From the NCBI RefSeq assembly GCF_011050415.1, contig NZ_DRFS01000024.1:1-64000 (forward strand): a DNA stretch of 64,000 nucleotides, in the 5' to 3' direction. Positions 8,800 through 16,237 of the stretch are shown here, in pieces. The first letter of the stretch is position 1. The number at the start of each line of letters is the position of its first letter. A model generated the notes under the pieces. The model saw only the letters and a list, made by a program, of their open reading frames with translations. It was not told where the DNA came from and did not search any database. A program made the position numbers and the translations under genes. Source of the DNA: Halomonas sp. Its GTDB lineage: Bacteria > Pseudomonadota > Gammaproteobacteria > Pseudomonadales > Halomonadaceae.

Positions 8800-9584
8800 T
8801 TAAATTATCCTTGAGTCGAATAAGCTTTATTGGCTATGTGGTAGTGGTGCTGATTTTTTTGATCCTGCCACTATTGATCGTCGTACCCATGTCATTCTCG
8901 GACAGTCGCTTCCTTTCTTTTCCACCCAGCAGCTACTCCTTTCGTTGGTATGAGACCTTCTTCAATAATCCAGGGTGGATGTCTGCTGCGAAAACCAGTC
9001 TGATCGTGGCGTTTTCCACCGCATTAATTGCCACACCGATCGGCGTGGCGGCTGCTTATGCCATCAATAACTCCACACATAGGCTAATGCGCTACCTGAA
9101 GATTGTTCTTTTACTGCCCTTGATCGTGCCGATCATTATCGTCGCCACTGGGGTGTTCTTCATTTACGCTTTGTCAGGAATGCTTTACACCATCCCCGGC
9201 TTGATCATGGCGGACGTAATGCTGGCGCTACCCTATGTGATTACCGCGGTAACCGCAGGCCTGCACGGTTTCGACCAAACCCAGGAGATGGTCGCCAGAA
9301 GCCTTGGCATGAATCGCTTTCGCAGTTTCATGAGCGTTACTCTGCCGCAAATCATGCCCAGTGTGTTGACCGGCGCGATCTTTGCCTTCATCCAGGCCCT
9401 GGACGAAACCATGGTAGCGCTCTTCATTTCGGGTGGGCAGAACCAACCCTTGACCGTACGCATGTTCACTGCTTTGCGCGACGAGATCGACCCGACCATC
9501 GCCGCCATCAGCACACTGTTGACGGCCGCTTCCTTCGCGCTGGTGTTGCTGTTGGTACTGGCACGTAAGCAGTCCCCGGTGTAA
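8796..9584 (+). CDS. ABC transporter permease, PotC-like
   Basis: The 262-residue inner-membrane subunit has six predicted helices. The EAA motif is in TQEMVARSLGMNRFRSFMSV, about 80 residues from the C-terminus. It pairs with the upstream PotB-like permease through a four-base overlap to form the heterodimeric channel. This is the last gene of the operon begun at 3581; no strong terminator is visible before the AraC gene. Confidence 0.9.
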   Translation: MIKLSLSRISFIGYVVVVLIFLILPLLIVVPMSFSDSRFLSFPPSSYSFRWYETFFNNPGWMSAAKTSLIVAFSTALIATPIGVAAAYAINNSTHRLMRYLKIVLLLPLIVPIIIVATGVFFIYALSGMLYTIPGLIMADVMLALPYVITAVTAGLHGFDQTQEMVARSLGMNRFRSFMSVTLPQIMPSVLTGAIFAFIQALDETMVALFISGGQNQPLTVRMFTALRDEIDPTIAAISTLLTAASFALVLLLVLARKQSPV

Positions 9585-9686
9585 AACACTACCCTGGTAG
9601 CGGTCACTGCCGATTAGCAATTATGTACAAGCATTCGGAAACGGTGCTGGCATAAGCTAGTGGTGTGACTAATCAGGAGGGGCGGC

Positions 9687-10517
9687 ATGAGTAACGCAAG
9701 CCGGTTTCAATTCATCAAAAGCCAGCATGTGCCAACGCTGACGGTACTTCACGCGGCCATAGAAGACTTCAGCTACGACCGCCATGCCCACGAGGAGTAT
9801 GCGTTCGGGGTAACGTTGGCAGGGCGTCAGGATTTCTTCAGCGGCGGGCAGTATCACCGTAGCCCTCCGGGCAACGTTATTCTGTTTAATCCAGAGGAGG
9901 TTCACGACGGCCAATCGGGCGGCGAGCATGCGCTGGATTACCTGATGGTATATGCGCACCCCGAACAGGTTAATGCCCTGTTTGCGGATGCCCTTGGTCG
10001 CGATAACACGGCTGACTTTCGCTCAAACAACACGCTTATTCAGGATGTTCAGTTACGCAACGCTATTTTGGAGCTGGCACGCTTAGTCACTTCTCACGTG
10101 GGGAGCTGTATTGACCAGGAAAACGCGCTTTATCAGGTGGTTGAACGTACCGTGCAACTTGGTGGTGTTTCTCACTCCCGCCAAGTAACCACTCGTCCCG
10201 ATGCGCTGTTAGGTCTGGCGAAAGAGTATATCCATGCCCATCTAGACTCGGATATTTCTCTTGATGACATCAGCCAAGCGGCGCATCTATCGAAGTACCA
10301 TTTCTTGCGCCTGTTTCGTCACCATTACGGCATCACACCACATCAGTACGTGATCAATTGCCGGATCAACGCGGCCCGTTCCGCACTAGACCTCGGCGCT
10401 TCCCTGACGGAGGTCGCTTTGCGCTATGGGTTTGCCGACCTCAGCCATTTTAATCGCCGCTTTAAACGCATTTATGGCATGACGCCCCACCAGTATCAAC
10501 GCGATATCGCGCGTTAA
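9687..10517 (+). CDS. AraC-family transcriptional regulator
   Basis: The 276-residue protein has an N-terminal cupin-like sensor (DRHAHEEYAFGVTLAGRQDF, with the PPGNVILFNPEEVHDG turn) and a C-terminal double helix-turn-helix (ISLDDISQAAHLSKYHFLRL, then SLTEVALRYGFADLSHFNRR and the family end GMTPHQYQ). It is followed 50 bases later by a LysE-family exporter on the same strand. AraC regulators paired with LysE exporters commonly control amino-acid efflux, so the downstream gene is the expected target. AGGAGG precedes the ATG. Confidence 0.92.
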   Translation: MSNASRFQFIKSQHVPTLTVLHAAIEDFSYDRHAHEEYAFGVTLAGRQDFFSGGQYHRSPPGNVILFNPEEVHDGQSGGEHALDYLMVYAHPEQVNALFADALGRDNTADFRSNNTLIQDVQLRNAILELARLVTSHVGSCIDQENALYQVVERTVQLGGVSHSRQVTTRPDALLGLAKEYIHAHLDSDISLDDISQAAHLSKYHFLRLFRHHYGITPHQYVINCRINAARSALDLGASLTEVALRYGFADLSHFNRRFKRIYGMTPHQYQRDIAR

Positions 10518-10567
10518 CCCCCTACCCGCCGAATTGTAAGAACAGACATTATTAAAGAGGCTTTACC

Positions 10568-11206
10568 ATGCTAGGAATTGTCGCCTATGCCCTGGGCGCG
10601 ATGTATTCGCCTGGGCCTGTGAATTTGCTTGGTTTGAACGTTGGCATTAATGGCCAAGCCAAAAAGTCGGTTGGTTTTTGCCTTGGTGTGGGCACCGCGA
10701 TGCTGGTGTATCTGTTGGTTTTAGGCTGGGCGGGCGCTGCATGGATCAACGATGAAGCACTAGTCGTGGTAAGCGCGTTGGGGTGTAGCTATATTATTTA
10801 TCTGGCAAGCAAAATCGCCCGTTCAAGTGCGGATTTAAGCACTAATTTAAACACTGATGTTAACAAGCACGATAACGCCCCTAAGCTATTAAACTTCCGC
10901 AATGGATTGGTAATGCAACTGCTTAATCCCAAAGCCATGATGGCTACCTTACCTATTACCACACTGCAATTTCCAGCTGCAGGCATTCAAGGGTTTAGCT
11001 TGGTGGTTTGGGCGTTGGGGCTGGCGTTGTTAGCCGCTGGCGCACCCGGAAGCTATATCGCGATCGGCAGTTTGATAGGCAGTCGCGTTAAAAGCCCCAG
11101 AATCGTTCAGGGCTTTAATTGGTTGATGGCGGGGCTGTTGTTTGCCGTAGCGTTATCGATCGGTATAGAGCATGTGTGGGTACCGCTCACTTCAGGTGCC
11201 AACTAA
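10568..11206 (+). CDS. LysE-family amino-acid exporter
   Basis: The 212-residue membrane protein has about six hydrophobic segments and the LysE/RhtB opening signature (AMYSPGPVNLLGLNVGINGQ, a variant of PGPNxxxxxxxGxxxG). The NPKAMM segment before helix 4 is also conserved. Such exporters expel amino acids or derivatives using the proton gradient. It is likely driven by the AraC regulator upstream. The substrate is not predictable. Confidence 0.88.
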   Translation: MLGIVAYALGAMYSPGPVNLLGLNVGINGQAKKSVGFCLGVGTAMLVYLLVLGWAGAAWINDEALVVVSALGCSYIIYLASKIARSSADLSTNLNTDVNKHDNAPKLLNFRNGLVMQLLNPKAMMATLPITTLQFPAAGIQGFSLVVWALGLALLAAGAPGSYIAIGSLIGSRVKSPRIVQGFNWLMAGLLFAVALSIGIEHVWVPLTSGAN

Positions 11207-11227
11207 GGTGACTGCTTTATGGTCCAC

Positions 11228-11460
11228 TCATCCATGCTTAGTACTCAGCACTTTAGCCATAAACGTCGATGAGGCGGGACACAGTCCAGCAAACTGAGGT
11301 GTCTCAGTGATGGCTTTCGGTGCCTCCGTTCGCGATAACTCCATATACCCCAGCCGATTAAAAAAATCGCTTGCGTATTGGTCAAAAGATAGAGGGCGCT
11401 TAGACCAGCGCAAACAGCCCTCTCTTCAACGTAGGCGACAAGCTTTCGGCTTCGCTTTTT
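11228..11460 (-). pseudogene. C-terminal remnant of an ArsN2-like GNAT acetyltransferase, frameshifted
   Basis: Two overlapping reverse-strand frames together spell the end of a GNAT protein. One gives KLVAYVEERAVCAGLSALYL and LLTNTQA; the other continues DFFNRLGYMELSR and ends FAGLCPASSTFMAKVL. This matches the C-terminal half of ArsN2-type acetyltransferases, which have YLLTTTA-FFxxLGY and a terminal LCPASAxxM. The frames switch at a run of seven A/T bases near 11360-11366, a natural slippage site. The N-terminal half, with the acetyl-CoA loop, is absent. It is both truncated and frameshifted, so most likely dead. A sequencing slip could explain the frameshift but not the missing front. Confidence 0.65.
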
Positions 11461-11475
11461 AAATAGCTTATCCAC

Positions 11476-11507
11476 AAAAAAGCCCCGGCAGTCACCAGGG
11501 CTTTATT
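11476..11507 (-). terminator. Intrinsic terminator of the 104-residue protein gene
   Basis: On the reverse strand AAAGCCC pairs with GGGCTTT around a loop of about 12 bases, followed by a T run (A tract on the plus strand, 11476-11481). It lies about 15 bases past the stop of the gene at 11522. Confidence 0.75.
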
Positions 11508-11521
11508 AACCATTCTAATCG

Positions 11522-11836
11522 TTACAAACCAATGCCTAGCCGAAGTGCCTGAAGGCCATCGAACTGAACACTTACCTCGTCTGAAAACACAGGATGCCCT
11601 TGCACCTTAATATCCATAGCGGCCTGAGCACTACGATACGTCGCCGTTATAGTAATGTCGGCTGACGTACTGACAGGGGCCAATATTCCGTATTCAACAT
11701 TATCGATGCTGACACCGGTGAGGCCACGATCATCTAGCTGCTGTTTTATTTCCCGCTCAACAACAACGCCGTAATAGAAATATAGGCCGGTGTAACCAAG
11801 CGCCAGAACGATTATCAGTGAAAAAAGCTTTCCCAT
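11522..11836 (-). CDS. Small membrane-anchored hypothetical protein
   Basis: The 104-residue protein begins with one hydrophobic helix (LFSLIIVLALGYTGLYFYYG) and continues with a mainly beta-strand periplasmic part (VSIDNVEYGILAPVSTSADI, AAMDIKVQG). There are no cysteines. I do not recognise the family; the strand pattern recalls small LEA/YdgA-like periplasmic domains, which is only a guess. It is a stand-alone gene with its own terminator. Confidence 0.65.
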   Translation of the reverse strand: MGKLFSLIIVLALGYTGLYFYYGVVVEREIKQQLDDRGLTGVSIDNVEYGILAPVSTSADITITATYRSAQAAMDIKVQGHPVFSDEVSVQFDGLQALRLGIGL

Positions 11837-12085
11837 GGTATGCCTCGGGTTTGTAGAATCTTAAAGGGTACGGTCTAGACTAAGTACGAAAACTGCCCGC
11901 ATTCGCTGACTTTTCGCACCAAACCGAGGGGCCGCTATTAAATTTAGAACCATAAAATAATCTTAGGCCACTAGTGCAGTAGCCTAACGAACAACTCGTT
12001 CGCAAATTTTTCCAGGGTATCAAGATTATTACGCTTAGCGGTAAGTAAAGAAACCTCGCCTTAAACCAATATCCTTACAGCGTAC
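11837..12085. other. Intergenic region with a short unassigned reverse frame
   Basis: There is no recognisable gene. A 29-codon open stretch on the reverse strand (about 12057 to 11971) reads TAKRNNLDTLEKFANELF and looks protein-like, but it has no start codon and no identified family. It may be the tail of a decayed gene. Confidence 0.3.
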
Positions 12086-12706
12086 TCACTCTTTTTTAGC
12101 CAGCAACAGCCCTACCCCTGCGCTGGCTAATAGAGTTGCGCAACCGCGGTTGAATAAGCGCCGCATAGCGGGGCGTGAAAACCATTGGTTTAAAAAGCTG
12201 CCTGCGTAGGCGTAACCGGCAATCGCTAGCCACTCCAGCAGCAGAAACAGGGCGCCTAATACTAAAAACTGCTGTCCCACATTCCCTGTTGGCTCCACAA
12301 ACTGCGGTAGAAACGCAGTGAAAATCAGGATGGCTTTGGGATTACCTGCGGCAAGCAGAAACTCTTGTCGCGCCAGCTCAAAAAGATTTCGGGGCATAGC
12401 GCCAGCGTCATCATGTTCAGCGGTATCCGCCCCCCAAAGTTGATACGCCAGCCATAGTAAATAGAGGCCACCGACAATCTTAATGATCAGGAAGATCTTT
12501 TCAGAGGTATAGAGCAGCGTCGCCAAACCGGTCGCTGCCAGGGTAATCATGCCTACGAAGGCTATTAACCGCCCAATACCCGCTAAACAAGCGGCCCGAA
12601 CGCCATAACGCTTGGCATTGGTTAATGACAGCAGGTTATTAGGGCCAGGCGCCATATTAAGGGCGAAGCAGGCAGGGATAAACAGCAGCAGCGTGGTTAG
12701 GTTCAT
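12086..12706 (-). CDS. LysE-family translocator (RhtB-like)
   Basis: The 206-residue membrane protein has six predicted helices and the RhtB/LysE signature (NMAPGPNNLLSLTNAKRYGV), plus GNPKAILIFTAFLPQFV before helix 4. It probably exports an amino acid such as threonine or homoserine, or a lactone. It is monocistronic; the next gene upstream (trpA) has its own terminator. It is the second LysE-type exporter within 2 kb, and the two are not close duplicates by inspection. Confidence 0.88.
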   Translation of the reverse strand: MNLTTLLLFIPACFALNMAPGPNNLLSLTNAKRYGVRAACLAGIGRLIAFVGMITLAATGLATLLYTSEKIFLIIKIVGGLYLLWLAYQLWGADTAEHDDAGAMPRNLFELARQEFLLAAGNPKAILIFTAFLPQFVEPTGNVGQQFLVLGALFLLLEWLAIAGYAYAGSFLNQWFSRPAMRRLFNRGCATLLASAGVGLLLAKKE

Positions 12707-12800
12707 AAAAACGCGCTCCTATCAGCTCGTATGAGCATTCACAGTTATTTCACTCCCGATTTACCTAGATTAGCCGTTAATTAAGACTTTTCTCAACCTT

Positions 12801-12834
12801 AAAAAAAGAGCAGTCCGGTTGGCCTGCTCTTTTA
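12801..12834 (-). terminator. Intrinsic terminator downstream of trpA
   Basis: AAAAGAGCAG and CTGCTCTTTT form a ten-base stem around a short loop, with a T run at the end on the reverse strand. It lies about 30 bases after the trpA stop. Confidence 0.85.
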
Positions 12835-12862
12835 ACGTAGCGTTCTTTTTACAGTGATTGTA

Positions 12863-13735
12863 TCAACAAGCTTGCAGCTCGCTCTCTGTGCGGCATGTCC
12901 GGACACTTTCAGCCAGCTCGCTTACCAGGCCGTGTACACGCTCAACAGCTTCATCAGGCGTGCTGGCATTTTCGATGCAGTCGACGAGCGCAGAGCCAAC
13001 GACGACCGCATCGCTATACCGGCCGATAGTGGCAGCTTGCTCGGCGGTGCGGATACCAAAGCCAACAGCGACAGGCAGATCGGTATGTTCGCGCAGTTTG
13101 GCTACCGCGCTTTCCAGCCGTTCTGGCGTGGGGGCACTACCGCCGGTCACCCCCGCCACCGATACGTAGTAGATAAACCCAGAAGTGTTGCTAAGTACCT
13201 TAGGCAGACGTTTGGCATCGGTGGTCGGGGTGGCCAGGCGGATAAAATCGATACCGTGCTGGGCTGCAGGCTGACAGAGCTCTTCGTCATGCTCCGGGGG
13301 TAGATCTACGACGATCAGGCCATCGACACCGGCGAGGGCTGCGTCGGTTAAAAAACGCTCAACCCCATAGCAGAAAATGGGATTGTAGTAGCCCATCAGT
13401 ACAATTGGCGTAGTGCTGTTTTCTTCGCGGAAACGGCGCACCATTTCCAGCGTTTTGGCTTGTGTTTGGCCATTTTCCAGGGCGCGCAGCGCGGCTTTTT
13501 GAATCGCGGGACCATCAGCCATAGGGTCGCTGAACGGCATACCGAGCTCGATGATGTCCACCCCGGCGGAGGGCAGCCCGTGCAACAAACGACGAGAGGT
13601 CTCCGCGTCCGGGTCGCCAGCCGTCAGGTAGCTGACCAGCGCTGGGCGGTTTTGCTTTTTGAGTTCAGCAAAGCGGTTTTCAAGACGAGAAGCCTTTTTA
13701 AAACCATTGTTAGCATTGTCCTGAATCGTGCTCAT
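12863..13735 (-). CDS. trpA: Tryptophan synthase alpha subunit
   Basis: The 290-residue TIM barrel splits indole-3-glycerol phosphate into indole and glyceraldehyde 3-phosphate; indole is channelled to TrpB. Diagnostic segments are the strand-2 catalytic glutamate in [18 protein letters not shown], the loop-2 aspartate in that same PFSDP stretch, [17 protein letters not shown], and [13 protein letters not shown]. Length is slightly above the usual 268 because of N- and C-terminal tails. Its start overlaps the trpB stop by four bases. The other trp genes are not in the window. Confidence 0.97.
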   Translation of the reverse strand: MSTIQDNANNGFKKASRLENRFAELKKQNRPALVSYLTAGDPDAETSRRLLHGLPSAGVDIIELGMPFSDPMADGPAIQKAALRALENGQTQAKTLEMVRRFREENSTTPIVLMGYYNPIFCYGVERFLTDAALAGVDGLIVVDLPPEHDEELCQPAAQHGIDFIRLATPTTDAKRLPKVLSNTSGFIYYVSVAGVTGGSAPTPERLESAVAKLREHTDLPVAVGFGIRTAEQAATIGRYSDAVVVGSALVDCIENASTPDEAVERVHGLVSELAESVRTCRTESELQAC

Positions 13736-14964
13736 ACGTTTTTCACTCCGAATTTATCGCCAAGATGATGGGCCACGCTCATCATGTCTTTATCACCCCG
13801 GCCACTCAGATTAACCACCATTAAGTGCTCGCGGGGCAGCGTGGGCGCGCGCTTGGCGACTTCGGCTAGGGCGTGAGCGGTTTCTAGGGCAGGAATGATG
13901 CCTTCCTGACGACAGCAGATCTGGAAAGCTTCCAGCGCTTCGTCGTCGGTGGCGGAGACATATTCAACACGCCCCTGCTCGTGGAGCCATGCGTGCTCTG
14001 GCCCGATGCCGGGGTAATCGAGTCCAGCGGAAATCGAGTGAGCGTCGATAATCTGGCCATCTTCATTTTGCAGCAGGTAGGTGCGGTTGCCGTGCAGTAC
14101 ACCTGGCGTACCGCCGTTTAGGCTGGCCGCGTGCAGGCCACTTTTTACCCCCTTACCACCCGCCTCTACTCCGATCATCTTGACATCAATGTCATCGAGG
14201 AACGGGTGAAATAGCCCCATGGCGTTGGAGCCGCCACCAATACAGGCCACCAGCGAATCCGGTAAGCGACCCTGCTTTTCAAGCATTTGGCTGCGGGTTT
14301 CATGGCCGATGACTGCTTGGAAGTCGCGCACCATGGCAGGGTAAGGGTGTGGCCCGGCCACGGTGCCAATGATGTAGAAGGTGTCATCAACGTTAGTCAC
14401 CCAGTCGCGCAGCGCCTCGTTCATGGCGTCTTTTAACGTGCCGGTGCCGGAGGTGACGGGGATTACTTCTGCCCCCAGCAGCTTCATGCGGAATACATTG
14501 GGCTGCTGGCGTTCGATATCGGTGGTGCCCATGTAGATCACACAGGGCAAACCAAAACGTGCAGCCACCGTAGCGGTGGCTACGCCATGCATCCCGGCAC
14601 CGGTTTCGGCAATGATGCGTTTTTTGCCCATCTGCTTGGCCAGCAACACCTGACCAATGCAGTTGTTAATCTTGTGGGCGCCGGTGTGGTTTAGCTCTTC
14701 GCGCTTGAGGTAAATACTCGCCCCACCGAAGTGTTCGGTGAGCCGTTCAGCAAAGTAGAGCGGGCTTGGCCGCCCCACATAGTCGCCCTGAAAGTAAGCA
14801 AGCTGACGCTGGAATTCAGGGTCGTTTTTGGCTGTGGTGTATTCGTCTTGCAGCTCTAAAATCAGCGGCATCAAAGTTTCGGCGACAAAGCGGCCACCGA
14901 AGCTGCCAAACAAGCCGTTGGCATCAGGCATGCTCATAGATAAGTTTGCTGGCTGGTTCATCAC
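13732..14964 (-). CDS. trpB: Tryptophan synthase beta subunit
   Basis: The 410-residue PLP enzyme condenses indole with serine. The PLP lysine lies in the classical segment [20 protein letters not shown]; the active-site glutamate is in [20 protein letters not shown]; the phosphate loop is [12 protein letters not shown]. It is translationally coupled to trpA by a four-base overlap, and divergent from a TrpI-like LysR regulator. This split trpBA-trpI layout is known from pseudomonads, where TrpI with indoleglycerol phosphate activates trpBA. Confidence 0.98.
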   Translation of the reverse strand: MMNQPANLSMSMPDANGLFGSFGGRFVAETLMPLILELQDEYTTAKNDPEFQRQLAYFQGDYVGRPSPLYFAERLTEHFGGASIYLKREELNHTGAHKINNCIGQVLLAKQMGKKRIIAETGAGMHGVATATVAARFGLPCVIYMGTTDIERQQPNVFRMKLLGAEVIPVTSGTGTLKDAMNEALRDWVTNVDDTFYIIGTVAGPHPYPAMVRDFQAVIGHETRSQMLEKQGRLPDSLVACIGGGSNAMGLFHPFLDDIDVKMIGVEAGGKGVKSGLHAASLNGGTPGVLHGNRTYLLQNEDGQIIDAHSISAGLDYPGIGPEHAWLHEQGRVEYVSATDDEALEAFQICCRQEGIIPALETAHALAEVAKRAPTLPREHLMVVNLSGRGDKDMMSVAHHLGDKFGVKNV

Positions 14965-14993
14965 GACCTCTGAATGCTATTTGGTGAGCGATT

Positions 14994-15007
14994 TTCAATG
15001 CATTGAA
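14994..15007. promoter_or_regulatory. 14-bp palindrome between trpB and the TrpI-like gene
   Basis: TTCAATGCATTGAA is a perfect palindrome containing a T-N11-A pattern, located 30 bases upstream of the trpB start and about 80 bases from the regulator start. It is a candidate TrpI operator serving both divergent genes. By analogy with pseudomonads, binding would repress the regulator gene and activate trpBA. Confidence 0.5.
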
Positions 15008-15088
15008 GGTAGCGCAGGCGGGCAGACATAAAAATCGATAAGATGTCACCAACATGTGAGTTTAGATCAACTGTTAGCAGGATATCTT

Positions 15089-16006
15089 ATGCAACACAGT
15101 ATGCCGCCACTTAGTGCATTGCGCGCTTTTGAAGCTACCGCCAGGCTGGGTAGCGTCACTTCCGCTGCCGATGAGTTAAGCGTTACCCATGGCGCTATTA
15201 GCCGCCAATTAAAAAGCCTAGATGAGCATTTTGGTGTGCCGTTATTTGCCAAAGCAGGCCGCGGTTTAATACTTACGCCGTATGGAGAGCAGCTACAAAG
15301 TGGCTTAAGCGAGGCGTTTACCAAACTCCGCGATAGTTGCGCAACGCTCAAGCGTGATGTGGAAGAAACGCCCTTCACTCTCGCTTGCCCAGGTAGCCTC
15401 TTGGCGCGCTGGTTGATTCCCAGGCTGGACCGACTGCACCGTGAGCTGCCTGAGCTAAAACTGAAAGTGGTAGTGAGCGAAACCGAGAAGCCCGGCATTC
15501 AGAGTGACGCCAGCGCCACCCTGGCGTTTTCCGAGCCGCCCTGGCCTGAAAAATTGGAGGTATTTGAGCTGATGGCGGAGCATATCTGCGCGGTGGTAAG
15601 CCCGCAGTTGGCGACACATATCGATTCCAACAAGCCAGAAACACTATTTTCCAACACCTTGCTATACACCGCTTCCCGTCCCCAGGCCTGGCCGCAGTGG
15701 GCCAATGCTCAAGGGCTTGAGTTGGCACAGCTTGAAGAGGCGCTAAGCAAAGGCCAAGGGTTTGATCATCTCTACTACTTAATGGAAGCCGCGGTGGCGG
15801 GCTTGGGTATCGCGATAGCGCCGAGGCTATTGGTGGAAGATGACCTAAAGAGTGGGCGGCTTATCGCGCCCTGGGGAAGTATTGAAACCCCTGCCCGCCT
15901 CTGCTTGTGGCTACCCAGTCAAACTGATAGCCGACGTAGCGAGCCGCTTGCGGAATGGCTGAAGCGGGAGTTAGGGGATGGAGTACTTAATCCAGAAATT
16001 ACATAA
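15089..16006 (+). CDS. trpI: LysR-family regulator, TrpI-like
   Basis: The 305-residue LysR protein begins PPLSALRAFEATARLGSVTS with the second helix GAISRQLKSLDEHFG, closely following the GcvA/TrpI branch. The effector domain runs from about residue 95 (TPFTLACPGSLLARWLIPRL). Its position, divergent from trpBA with a palindrome between, argues for TrpI, the indoleglycerol-phosphate-responsive activator of trpBA. The ATG at 15089 is preceded by AGGA at a good distance. An ATG 33 bases upstream and another at 15101 are alternatives. The gene symbol rests mainly on context. Confidence 0.78.
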   Translation: MQHSMPPLSALRAFEATARLGSVTSAADELSVTHGAISRQLKSLDEHFGVPLFAKAGRGLILTPYGEQLQSGLSEAFTKLRDSCATLKRDVEETPFTLACPGSLLARWLIPRLDRLHRELPELKLKVVVSETEKPGIQSDASATLAFSEPPWPEKLEVFELMAEHICAVVSPQLATHIDSNKPETLFSNTLLYTASRPQAWPQWANAQGLELAQLEEALSKGQGFDHLYYLMEAAVAGLGIAIAPRLLVEDDLKSGRLIAPWGSIETPARLCLWLPSQTDSRRSEPLAEWLKRELGDGVLNPEIT

Positions 16007-16022
16007 GAAACGCTGCAAGTGT

Positions 16023-16220
16023 TTAAAAGTAAATATCACAGGCAGCCATCAATATAGCGCCAGCCACACCAGCCAACATGATATCGCTCTGCGTTGTGCT
16101 GGCGGCGGCAACGCCTAATATCAGGCTGCTAGTCGACACAATGCCGTCATTGGCGCCCAGCACCGCAGCACGTAACCAACCTGTTCGGTGAGGTCGGTGG
16201 TGCTCTATATGAACTGCCAT
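16023..16220 (-). pseudogene. Truncated VIT/CCC1-family transporter gene
   Basis: The reverse frame starts with MAVHIEHHRPHRTGWLRAAV and GANDGIVSTSSLILGVAAA, the conserved first helix of VIT1/CCC1-like metal transporters, which are normally about 230 residues. The second helix region starts (LAGVAGAILMAACDIYF) and then hits a stop at residue 66; the usual continuation MAAGEYVSVSSQ is replaced. Three of the expected membrane helices are missing, and the downstream sequence is the end of the trpI gene. It is therefore a 5' fragment left by deletion. Confidence 0.75.
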
Positions 16221-16237
16221 GCTTAGGCGCGTTTAAT

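Noticed and set aside
9228..9620. Reverse open frames over the PotC-like permease gene
   Set aside because: Low-complexity shadow frames opposite a well-supported membrane protein.
11971..12057. Reverse frame with protein-like sequence TAKRNNLDTLEKFANELF
   Set aside because: No start codon, only 29 codons, and no family I can name; kept only as a note on the intergenic region.
12854..13303. Long open frames on the plus strand opposite trpA and trpB
   Set aside because: They are antisense to clearly conserved enzymes, lack ribosome sites and resemble no known protein.
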